A DNA stretch of 64,000 bases from Chlorokybus atmophyticus (Eukaryota > Streptophyta > Chlorokybophyceae > Chlorokybales > Chlorokybaceae): NCBI GenBank assembly GCA_009103225.1, contig RHPI01002069.1, positions 1,915,601 to 1,979,600 of the forward strand. The letters are read 5' to 3'. The notes beneath the pieces were generated by a model. It saw nothing but the letters and a program-made list of their open reading frames with translations. It did not search any database and had not been told where the DNA came from. The number at the start of each line of letters is the position of its first letter. Positions within the stretch are counted from its first letter, which is position 1. Both the position numbers and the translations under genes were made by a program. This document shows, in pieces, positions 33,787 through 43,089 of the stretch.

Positions 33787-34619
33787 TGGCTTGTTGATAG
33801 TGTGTCCTACAGCACAGCATATACACTAGAGAGAACACCGACTCCACCTGCCCGTACTCCCTGGCAGCAGCAGACCAGCTACACAAAGCACTTGTCACCA
33901 TGAGGGTTGGGTTATCTTTTGCTTTTGCCGCGCGTTACAAAGGTGGCGCAGTAGCATGGCTAGCAAGCATGTCTGTCCTTGCAGCGGTCCGAGACAGCGT
34001 GACCCTCGACTCCCCTCGACCCGACAGCTGTCATGCCTATCACCCTGGCATGCCAGTCTTCATCGGGCATGCCTACAGCGAGACCCTCACCCGGCTTACC
34101 AGCATGGCAACCCGCGCGCGTCACTGACCAGTAGCTAGGTCATATCTCTAGAGTAGCTCATGACCATAGCCTACATAGGCACCGCGTAGCTGTTCAGTTG
34201 TGAGTTCAGTTATAAGTTGGGTTCTGTATTGAGTGGGGTTTTCTTGTGGAAATAGCCTCGATATGACCGTTAGTTTATGTTCTGGACAGTTTATGAGTTG
34301 ACTTGTATAAGTAGGCACAGTGTTCACCGGATCAGCTGGTGACACTGTGAGTGAGAAAGCTAAGAGCTTGTGAAGCGACTTGAACTACGAAACACGCCGT
34401 CCCGGTTCTCAAGAATTCCCTCACCGTGTGAGAGCCTGTGCATGCTCGTGTGCACTATGCTTGTCCTTGTCGTGAGCTTGGTGTACTTGGTTGCGGTGTG
34501 CTTGTTGGCATCAGTCAGGGCATAGCATCCACGTGTTGCTTGCTCATTCACCTCACTTAACAGTGTAATCTCTCTGCCACTCATGCAAAGAACTGTTTAA
34601 ACAGCGCTATCTATAGTTG
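33787..34619 (+). repeat. Right LTR of the methyltransferase retrotransposon
   Basis: It begins TGGCTTGTTGATAGTGTGTC directly after the G-run and ends where the same start motif recurs at 34620. The unit length is 833 bases. Its second part matches the left LTR. ORFs inside it are incidental. Confidence 0.8.
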
Positions 34620-34860
34620 TGGCTTGTTGACTGTGTGTCCTACAGCACAGCATGTACACTAGGGAGAACACCGACTTCACCTGCCCGTACTACCCGGCAG
34701 CAGCAGACCAGCTGCACAAAGCACTTGTCACCATGAGGGTTGGGTTATCTTTTGCTTTTGCCGCGCGTTACAAAGGTGGCGCAGTAGCATGGCTAGCAAG
34801 CATGTCTGTCCCTGCAGCGGTCCGAGACAGCGTGACCCTCGACTCCCCTCGACCCGACAA
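34620..34860 (+). repeat. Second, truncated LTR copy in tandem
   Basis: A near-identical copy of the first 240 or so bases of the right LTR follows it head to tail and stops at CGACCCGACAAAG. This is the part that the left LTR lacks. LTR-LTR recombination or a replication intermediate could explain it. Confidence 0.85.
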
Positions 34861-35577
34861 AGACAAACAAGCACACATGTAAAAGGGGCCCAGAGCGGTG
34901 CTACATCAATACCATATTAGACTTAACCGTAGAGGGTAGGGCAGGGCAGTGCGCAGCAAAGGTGTACATGATATATATCATATAAGTGTATGTATGGGTG
35001 TATACATAGTGTATATAGTGTATACATAACAGTGTAATATAATAAATAATAATAATAATGCGTAATAATGTAAAATATGTATCATATAGCACCATTTATG
35101 CACGGGATGCTTGTACTTAATGCATTGAGCGGGACTTTGCAGTCGGGCCCATTGTGATCTGTCGTAATTTGATACAGCACAGTGTTAACGTTGCATACTA
35201 CCGACCATATCTGCAGCCGCCTTCTGCGACACAATACAGTTCCCCCCTTGGAATAACGTTACCCCACGTATAGAGTTCCCTCCTGCTCATTCAAAGGGAG
35301 GATCTATATAAAAAGGGGGGAGCTTTGATGGGGTGAATACGGTATCCCTTGTATCATGATTATTCAATAAAAGGAATACACGTATGTTGTGCACATGAAA
35401 ATTTACATTGTGTATCCGCCACACTGTAATGATGCGCGTGCTCATATGCACAGCACACAAGTCATACAACACGTGTAAGCACAGTCTTCACACCGGAACC
35501 TTGCCTTCCTCCGCGTTCGCACGCACGCGTCGAGCGCACACACGCACACGAACACTACTACTTTTTCTCAAGCCTAC
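34861..35577. other. AT-rich spacer between the two gypsy elements
   Basis: No gene is supported. It contains a TATA/TAATAA-rich tract (about 34970-35060) and the block CAGTTCCCCCCTTGG...GTTACCCCAC near 35237-35268, related to short blocks near 23531 and 42509. The 3' end of the minus-strand element's LTR should lie near 35440-35577 but is not recognisable there. Confidence 0.5.
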
Positions 35578-35776
35578 GTTAGCAGCGCCGCCATGCGGCT
35601 GATATCGACATGAGACTCATGTCGATATCAGTGTTACAGATAAGTAACACTATATTAAGGCCTTAACATAGGTTAACGGCCTTAATATGGCTTAATAGGC
35701 TGTATAATCCCGTTGGGACCCTTATTTAATCCTAAATAAGGGCGGGGAACCTCTATGGAGGTAGCGCACCATTACA
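35578..35776 (-). repeat. 3' LTR (recognisable part) of the chromodomain element
   Basis: On the minus strand it starts TGTAATGGTGCGCTACCTCC and matches the 5' LTR through GGTTCCCCGCCCTT, TATACAGCCTATTAAGCC and the hairpin with GATATC ends to CGGCGCTGCTAACG. Beyond 35578 the similarity stops, although the 5' LTR continues for about 125 more bases. Confidence 0.85.
35599..35631. repeat. Perfect hairpin in the 3' LTR
   Basis: The arms CTGATATCGACATGAG and CTCATGTCGATATCAG are exact complements around a single base. The 5' LTR has a matching but altered hairpin at 42170-42205. Confidence 0.95.
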
Positions 35777-35898
35777 TTCCCCCCCACATAGGTTTCAATG
35801 GCTTCATTGAAGGGTTAGCAAAGCCCCACCACGAGTAAAGGAACGAAAGTAGTAAGAGGATCAGGGCCGAAGCGGTAAAGATGTCTGCCAACACCCTT

Positions 35899-36516
35899 TT
35901 ACCATCCGCGTGTGGACACAATACTCCAGTACCCCCGAAGAATCTCTTGGCAGTTGGTAAGATTCCTTTCGGGCTCCCATGTATTGTGCTCAACACCATA
36001 CCCTTTCCATTTCACCAAGTAAGACGGCGCGCGTCCGCGTTGAGGCTTACGATGACTCAGGATTGCTTCCACCTCGTACTCGAAAGTATCGTCGCCATCC
36101 ACTGCAACGGGGGGTGGAGGAGGTTGAACCCGACCGTCAGAACGGTACGGTTTCAGTACATCCACATGAATCACATTGTGAATGCGTATCGATTTTGGCA
36201 AGTCCAATCCATATGCGTGAGTGCCGACCCAATCAGTCACTTTAAACGGGCCTATCCAGCGAGGGAAAAACTCGCGGGTACTCACTCCCTTGATGGATAT
36301 GTTTTTGGTAATGAGAAGCACCGAACAGCCCACATCGTAGTTGGCCTCTCTACAAAGCGCATCAGCATGGGCTTTTTGTCTGTCTTGCGCCGCGCGCAGA
36401 CAGTCCTTTGCCAACGCTAACCTATCATGCATGGCCGAAGCCATGTCGCGCGCTGCAGGTACGCAAGTTATGTCGGCAGCGGGCAACTTAATGTTTGCAG
36501 GACTTAGTGGATGCAC
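35899..36516 (-). pseudogene. Integrase C-terminus plus chromodomain
   Basis: The frame contains the integrase GPY/F-type region (FFPRWIGPFKVTDWVGTHAY, then HNVIHVDVLKPYRSDG), followed by a chromodomain at about 36075-35930: YEVEAILSHRK, SYLVKWKGYGVEHNTWEPE and NLTNCQEIL, with the aromatic residues Tyr, Trp and Trp of the methyl-lysine cage region visible. Chromodomains of chromoviruses direct integration to histone-marked chromatin. The start of this frame is not the real protein start; it is continuous with the integrase core across frameshifts. Confidence 0.9.
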
Positions 36517-37743
36517 TCCATAATATTAAAAAAAAACGGAGTTTCCTGCACACTCTCTTGCCATGCATTGTTACTCGCGAACTCAGCCATTTGGATTCCC
36601 AATCAGATTGGGTCGGACTCACATAATGCCGGATGGTTTCCTCAATCACTTGATTGGCGTGCTTTGTCTGACCATCTGTCTGTGAATGGTAAGCTGTGCT
36701 CATGTTCTGTTAAATATGTAACAAGCTGTATAGCGACCACCAGAACTGAGCTACAAAACGCGGATCGCGATCAGACACGCAGTTACAAGGCATGCCATGT
36801 AACTTAAACACAGAGGCAACAACCATCGCTAACTCATGGGAGCCTATTTCCGTGCGGCAAGGGACAATGTGAACCATTTTTGTTAAACGGTCCACAAAAA
36901 CTACAACTGCAGTGTGCCCTAATGCTGTCTCCGGGAGCTCAGTAATTAGGTCCATACTCATACTTTCCCACTTGCCATCAGGAACAGGCAAAGGTCGCAG
37001 CAACCAAGCGGGTTTTTGACGTAACGGCTTGTCACGCTGACATTTGTCACACGTGTCAACATAATGCTTCACGTCAACAGGCAACGACGGCCACCAGTAC
37101 AACTGTTGCGCTGCCTTAGTAGTCTTGCGACCCCCAAAGTGCCCAGCATACGGTGGATCGTGTACTTCAGCTATGCATTTCATGCGCAACCCAGCATGGT
37201 CAGGTATCACCAAGCTGGCGCCCATATAATACAAGTTTTCTCTTTTGTCAAGCTTTTGCACATTCTCTTGTATAGAGAACCATGGGTCTAATGCATACCC
37301 CTGAAAATCAGCTTGCACAAACTCATCATCGAGAGGCAATGTACCCTGCGTTGGCAGCAACTGCGCACGCACAAGTGCCAACAATGACGGACAGCGACTC
37401 AGAGGATCTGCCACGTTGGTCCTGCCCGGCCGGTATACCCATTGAAAGGTAAACCGCGACAGGAACTCATTCCAACGAGCTTGCCTACGCGACAAGTTTA
37501 GCTGTATTGAGAAGTACACCAACGGGTTGTGATCAGTCACCACTTTGAATTGAACTGCCTCCAAGTAACATCGCCATGTTTCAAGAGCATGCACTATACC
37601 AAGCAATTCCTGCTCAGTGGTAGTGTAGTTCACCTCTGCTGGGATAAATTTCCTACTCTCATAAGCACATGGTCGGCCATCCTGTAGCAATACTGCACCA
37701 CACCCAAGGGTGAAGGCATCGCTAATCACAGTGAAGTGTTTAT
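36488..37743 (-). pseudogene. RNase H and integrase core of the chromodomain element
   Basis: From 37729 the frame reads VISDAFTLGCGAVLLQ (RNase H first Asp), EVNYTTTEQELLGIVHALE and VVTDHNPLVYF, then VADPLSRCPS. The integrase follows with the H2C2 finger (HDPPYAGHFGGRKTTKAAQ, then TCDKCQRDKP), the first catalytic Asp in MDLITELPE and the second in NCVSDRDPRFV. A frameshift near 36710 places the Glu-bearing block [20 protein letters not shown] in the 36488-36703 frame. Confidence 0.9.
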
Positions 37744-38460
37744 CCCATTGGCAATGCCAATACAGGTGCCGAAGTCAAAGCCAGCTTCACTTGTTGCATA
37801 GCAGCTTTTTGTGCTGCTGTCCAAGAGAATGGGGAATCCTTTCGCAACAATTTTGTCGAAGGCACCACCACTATAGAGTACCCCATTATAAATTTGCAAA
37901 AGTAGTTTGCCAACCCCAAGAATGATCGCAACTGATGGATATTCTTAAGTTGAGGCCAATCTTTTACCACTTGCACTTTGCGAGGGTCAGGTTTGACACC
38001 CGCACCACTCACAATATGCCCTAAGAATGGCAACTCCAACTTGCAAAAGTCACACTTTGACAAGTTGGCAAACAAGCAATGTGCTCGTAGTAAAGCAAAC
38101 ACCGCTTCCAGGTGCCTTTTGTGCTCTTCTTTTGTTTTACTGAAGACAATAATGTCATCCAAGTAAACCATAACATGCTTGCCCAGCATATTACCAAAGA
38201 TTTTATTCATTTGCTTTTTAAACACCGCAGGTGCATTTGTCAGTCCAAAAGGTAACACTTTGTACTGATAATGACCTGAAGGTGTTTTGAATGCTGTCTT
38301 GTAAACATCAGAAGGGTGAATACGGATTTGATGATAACCGCTTGTCAAGTCTAGCGTATTAAGATACGCATTCCCCGACAGCTTATCAAACACATCATCA
38401 ATCCATGGTAACGGGTATCAATTCTTTACCGTGATCTTGTTCAAAGCACGATAATCTACA
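37740..38460 (-). pseudogene. Reverse transcriptase of the chromodomain element
   Basis: After a TGA at 38420-38418, which sits where the family has KN(R)YPLP, the frame gives FDKLSGNAYLNTLDLTSGYH, YKVLPFGLTNAPAVFKKQM and the catalytic block VMVYLDDIIVFSKTKEEH, then LSKCDFCKLELPFLGHIVS and LRSFLGLANYFCKFI. The YLDD tetrad is intact. The frame ends at 37740 by a one-base shift before RNase H. Confidence 0.9.
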
Positions 38461-40348
38461 CACATGCGCAATTTCCCATTTTCATCACAAACAAAATGGG
38501 TGCGCCAAAGGGTGAAGAATTTGATTCAATCAATCCCTTCTTCAACAACTCCTTGATTTGAGTTTCCATTTCCCCTCTCTCATTGGGGCTGAGCCTATAT
38601 ATAGGCCGGAACGGAGGTTCACTATCAGGAAGTAATGGTATTGTGTGTCCGACACCTCGATCAGGCGGTAAGCCTGGCAACTCATTTGAGAATATGTCCT
38701 GATGTTTCTCAAAAATGTCTGCAACACCTTCCGTATGGCCTGGCACAAAGTCATCATACGACGTTAAGTGCACAAGGAAAACCGGTGTGTTTTTACGCAA
38801 CGCACGCTTCACTTGCAGTGCGGCGAGAAGCGCGGGGTCAGATTGCTTATGTACCAAGCTATGGGACCCTCTCACAGACAGCGTCACTCGCTTACGACCC
38901 TTTTTCACTGTGCACAATCGTGCACCAGTATCCAATGTCATATTGACACTTTCCTGCCATTCCTGTCCAAGTACCACAACAACACCAGTTATGTTGATGG
39001 ACACCACTATGCAGGTGAGGTTGGCATGATAACTACCAATCTTTACCGTCATTTTTACTTCTCCTTTCACTGACAACGTACCCCCAGCACCGGCACCTGA
39101 AAATGCTGAGGGTTTACACGCTACTTTATTGCGCACAACCCATTGTTCCTCAATAAAGTTGTGTGTTGCACTAGTGTCAATCAAGAACGAACAAGTTATC
39201 CCCTGCATTGTGCCACTGAATGTCCACAACACAGGTACAACCCGTCCTTGAAAAGTAGCCAAGAGTCCGTTACTAATGCGAGGGTTGAGTAAAATTCCTG
39301 ACAATCGCACTGTCCCTGTTTCACGCTTGCTAAACTGCTTCAACACAGTTCCCCCTCGAGTGTGTTTCAACCATGGGCCATAATATTTAAGCACCATCAC
39401 TACCACACTTAAGGTTCTGTGCTTACTTTGCAACTCAGTCAAAGTGTGCAACACATCGGTAAGCATGTTAAACTCCACATGTACCAACACACAAGCATTC
39501 TCTTCCACCTTTTCAATATCAAAAAGTGGCAACCTGCTACGTGCTTGCCATGCATGCGTAATGACATGCACTTGGGACAGCTCATCAAACCAGTTTGCTA
39601 CTAGTACAAGCAACTGGTTATCAACCACTCCTACATCAGTCACGGCGTAATCATATTCAACCTTCTTGGCCTTGCCCTTCCCCTTGGTTGGGCAGTTGTT
39701 TACGATGTGGCCAGGCTGATGACAGACGTAACAGGTGCGAGCAGCAGCAGGCATGGCACCACCAGCAGGTGCGCCACTGGTAGAAGCACCAAATGTCTCA
39801 GCCTTCTTTGCCAGATGTGCACTCGGATGAGAGAAACGCTTTCCTCCCACCCCCGACGGCTTGGCCAAAACTGCCACATGTGACTTGTCCTGCACCGCCG
39901 TGTCATCATTGTACACGCTCAGCTTCTGCAGCTTGGCCAAGTCCTCTGGAACCCAAAGAAGTCCCGTTGCCGTGTTGTACAGCAGCTGATCACGCACACG
40001 CGCATCCAAGCCGCGCTTGTACAACTCAAACTGCTCGGCCTTGTCCATGGGCATGAGGCCGCTGTTTGCACGACCCACCAATGCCTGAAACTCCTGCAAA
40101 GAGGCTGAGGCGGCCCAACCATTCTGGCGCAACTTGCTGAGCTTGTTGCGAGCTCGAGCTGCCGAGTCCATGCTACCATAGCGCTCCATCAGGAACTGGA
40201 AAAGTGCCTCCACTGTCTTGGCAGCACCATCTTCTGTCTGCCTCGCCCATTTGGCGAGAGCATCAGATGGCATGAGCAACGCAGCAACAGCAATGTGCTC
40301 ATTAACCAGGCGCTTGAGTGCCGTCAAGTAGTGCTCGACAGCGACCAC
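38456..40348 (-). pseudogene. Gag (zinc knuckle), protease and N-terminal RT of the chromodomain element
   Basis: The frame starts inside Gag (VVAVEHYLTALKRLVNEH, FLMERYGSMDSAARARNKL). One CCHC knuckle, CYVCHQPGHIVNNC, lies near 39745-39700. The protease reads CSFLIDTSATHNFIEEQWV, where the expected DTGA or DSGA is DTSA. The RT connection follows with GVGHTIPLLPDSEPPFRPIY and PFGAPILFVMKM. The DTSA change would inactivate the protease. The frame joins the upstream Gag frame by a shift near 40350. Confidence 0.88.
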
Positions 40349-41205
40349 CCAGTCTTGAATGCTGACGCTTCATTAGGCTTGAACTTCTCAGGCTTGTTCA
40401 GCGCTGTCACCGGCAGACCTGCTGATGCCCCAGCTGCTGAAGTAGCACCCGCCACCTGTTGGTGCAGCGCCACCAACTCAGACTGCATGTTATCGAGGCG
40501 TGCCGTCAACTGCACCCGGCCAGTCAACTTGGCTTCCAAGTTAGGTCCCAAGTACCAGAACACATCCTTGCAACGCTGTGAGGTTTCCACTCCCAAGTTG
40601 GCCAAAGCCTCAAACGCCATTCGCTTGCCTTGGTAACGAAGAGGCTTATCATATACGGTCATGATAGCAGCCACCTTTGGATCACCTCGCACGAGTGGCG
40701 AGATGTTGTTCGTCAGCTCATGCTCGAGCAAGGAGATCACCATCTCCTTGCTTGCACGAGGGAGTGTGGCAAAGTCTGTCTCATAGCCATCACGAACCGT
40801 CTGCGCCCATGCATCCCACGTTTTCTGACGAAGCTGAGGGTGGGCAGCAAGCAGAGCTTTACGCTCTGGGGCATAATTCTCAATGGCCCCGCCAATGACA
40901 CTCTGTGTGTCCACTGCAGCTGGTCCACTGTGAAAAGACTGGTTGGGAGAAGCTTCGCTGTCTTGCTTAGCTCCTTCCTTCTCAATGTCAGTAAGTTTAT
41001 AGCTTTCACTCGTCTCCGAGTCCTTAACTTCCTCATCACTAGATGGCTCATATGATGTGGACTTCTCTACATCATCCCCTCCTTGGTCAGACCTCTGCCC
41101 AAGAATACAAGCCGTCAATAGTAGAAGTGTGCAAGTGCACAAAACACACAAGTTGTGCACTGTAAAAGTGTCAAAATCTATAAATTTTGTCTCGTCAAGT
41201 TTCAA
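40324..41205 (-). pseudogene. N-terminal Gag of the chromodomain element
   Basis: A 293-codon ORF starts with a Leu/Cys-rich stretch, then an acidic Ser/Glu-rich linker (SSDEEVKDSETSESYKLTD) and a helical part (DNMQSELVALHQQVAGAT), ending in LNKPEKFKPNEAS just before the frameshift into the main Gag frame. KPEKFxP is a usual lead-in to the capsid domain of plant-type gypsy Gag. The start Met at 41205 is tentative. Confidence 0.75.
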
Positions 41206-42000
41206 GTGCTTAACGTGGAGTATTCAGCTCAAACAAGAGCTCTCCACACACCTTTCAACTAGACACTCACTTTGAAACAAAACGCACGCGAATCCACACG
41301 GCGGTTCACAAGTTACAACTTGTCAAAGTTTTCACTTTGTACAACTCAGCTCAACCCACAATTGTAATTGACACACATGGTGCCAAACTCTTGTTGAATC
41401 AACCCTACAGGCTGATATCAGCGAGTTGTGAGTTGTGAGTTTGATATCGGCCGCACAGAGTGACTCTGGCGGCCTCACTGCACTAATTGGCGGTCGGAAC
41501 AGCCGATGTTGCCACCGGACTGCCCCGAAAGGATCTGTTTTGTGATAATTAACACCCCCACGAATCCACGTGGTGGCTATGCAATCCTTTCACACCACCA
41601 CGAATCCACATGGTGGCTATGCCACAAGCACACACAAGTGTCAATAGTAATGTGATTACTATGTGGTGTGCTGGGCATGCAATGCTTGGGGGATGGGCTG
41701 CCTGAGTGGCCGCCTCCCCTTCATGCAAGCTAACAAGCCTGGCTAGGCAAGGCAGGGCAAGGCAAGCAAATTAGGCTAAGCTAGGCAAAGCACCAGCAGC
41801 AACTATATCTACTATAACAACAACAACAACTACAACAACAACAACTAGCTAACAACCGCCACTACCCACCCTAGTGGGTAGCGGCTGCTAGTTGCCGCCG
41901 CCGCTGCAGTCGCTGCCGCCTGCCGCCACTGGTCAGTGCTGCCGCCTGCCGCCGCAGTCGCTGCCGCCTGCCGCCGCCCCTTCCACATGCCCCTCGCCGC
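41206..42000 (-). other. 5' leader of the chromodomain element
   Basis: The untranslated leader lies between the primer-binding site and Gag. It holds an imperfect tandem pair of about 40 bp at 41550-41625 (CACGAATCCACGTGGTGGCT and CACGAATCCACATGGTGGCT, each partly self-complementary), a GGCAAGGCAGGGCAAGGC stretch, and an AAC run. No ORF of note. Confidence 0.6.
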
Positions 42001-42016
42001 CCGCGCTCCGATACCA
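42001..42016 (-). other. Primer-binding site, initiator-Met tRNA type
   Basis: On the minus strand TGGTATCGGAGCGCGG starts two bases after the LTR-ending CA. TGGTATCAGAGC is the common PBS of plant LTR retrotransposons, complementary to the initiator Met tRNA 3' end; this copy differs by one base (A to G). Confidence 0.8.
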
Positions 42017-42017
42017 A

Positions 42018-42354
42018 TGTAAGGGGGGAGTGCTCCCTCCTCCCTTTAATCCCCTACCCCAACACCGCCACCAGCCACGCCGCCGCTACCGCCGCCGCCA
42101 GGGCAACTGCCCAAGCAGAAGCTCCCCTGGCTATGGCGGCCGCTGCGTTAGCAGCGCCGCCATGCGGCTGATATCGACACGAGACTCATGTCTCGTGTCG
42201 ATATCATGTTACAGATAAGTAACACTACACTAGGGCCTTAACATAGGTTAACGGCCCAAATATGGCTTAATAGGCTGTATAATCCCGTTGGAATCCTTAT
42301 GAAACCTTAAAAAAAGGGCGGGGAACCTCTATGGAGGTAGCACACACCGTTACA
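42018..42354 (-). repeat. 5' LTR of the chromodomain element
   Basis: It runs from TGTAACGGTG at 42354 to CCCCTTACA ending at 42018 (TG...CA ends), 337 bases. The first 200 bases match the 3' LTR; the remaining GCC-rich part has no counterpart at the 3' end. Confidence 0.85.
42170..42205. repeat. Perfect hairpin in the 5' LTR
   Basis: Arms GATATCGACACGAGAC and GTCTCGTGTCGATATC pair exactly around TCAT. It is the counterpart of the 3' LTR hairpin and differs from it by paired (compensating) changes. Confidence 0.95.
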
Positions 42355-43089
42355 TCAGGCAACGTTTATTTGTTACTAGAGGTTTGTGTTAAATGAAGCG
42401 CAGCTTATTCAATTGAGTTGAGTCAATTGAGCTCAAAGTTGCTTGATATCAAATGCTATCACAACATGTGCGTTCATATCAAATAGTATGAGAGTGCTGT
42501 GTTTTGTTAGTTACCCCATTATGACTCTGCTCATAACAAAGAAATAGAGTTACTTTGGGCAGATTTTTAATTAAAATGAACAAGTTTAAAATAATCAATA
42601 AAAGACGATATATTATCATATTGGTTAGTTCAGCCCAATTCATACTACGTGGAATGTAATAACATTGCTGTCATACATAGAATGTGTAGCGATTGTCAGG
42701 TAGCCGTACGGTTAACATACGAATATGTAGAGCGTTCAAGAGTTATGTGTGGAAAGTTCTTAATCGACAGTGGAAACTTTCTGCTGCCAAATAAGGACTC
42801 TCTTTTGAGGCCTAGACTTTGTGGGACCTATAGAGGTGCACATGCGTGTACTACACGCACATGCACTATGTCGTTAATACAAGTCAAATTTTACAATGAC
42901 ACTGCGAAACCTAAATTGCCGCGGTAATTATATATTATGACGATTACTAATGGCATGGACCCTACTTAATTGCCGACCGCCTATTGTACAGTACAGTGGA
43001 CTGTTGCCTATCGGTAATGACGTGACAGCAACATATTTATGTTGCTGTCACGTCATTACATTTGGTCGGCCGACCGCCGGTCATACAGC
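42355..43089. other. AT-rich spacer with a perfect hairpin at 43014-43059
   Basis: No gene is supported. Arms 43014-43035 and 43038-43059 (GTAATGACGTGACAGCAACA...) are exact complements, 22 bp each, with a 2-base loop. The stretch 42781-42835 (CTGCTGCCAA and GGCCTAGACTTTGTGGGACC) shares both blocks with 62509-62540, where the second block is inverted. Confidence 0.7.

Larger units (their letters stand above)
23775..34860 (+). mobile_element. Ty3/gypsy retrotransposon carrying a DNA methyltransferase and a PHD finger
   Basis: An 11-kb plus-strand element lies between long direct repeats (23775-24382 and 34029-34629, the latter inside a longer right LTR). The order of parts is Gag with two CCHC knuckles, an unknown region, aspartic protease, DNMT3-like C5-methyltransferase, RT, RNase H, H2C2/DDE integrase and PHD finger. 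The pol order RT-RH-IN is that of Ty3/gypsy. A G-run (33779-33786) directly before the right LTR is a good polypurine tract. In-frame stops (27399, 29617, 31400, 33031) and several frameshifts show this copy is dead. The left LTR lacks its first 240 or so bases and a second partial LTR follows the right one. Confidence 0.9.
35578..42354 (-). mobile_element. Chromodomain-bearing Ty3/gypsy retrotransposon
   Basis: A 6.8-kb element on the minus strand has a 5' LTR starting TGTAACGGTG at 42354, a primer-binding site at 42016, Gag, protease, RT, RNase H, integrase and chromodomain, a G-run polypurine tract at 35778-35786 and a 3' LTR starting TGTAATGGTG at 35776. The chromodomain places it among the chromoviruses of the gypsy superfamily. 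Frameshifts near 40350, 37743, 36710 and 36500 and a TGA at 38418-38420 show that this copy is dead, though the decay is modest. Confidence 0.92.

Noticed and set aside
33798-34130. Small ORFs starting MRVGLSFAFAARYKG as a gene, present twice
   Set aside because: They fall inside the LTR and its tandem copy, so the repetition is explained by the LTR.
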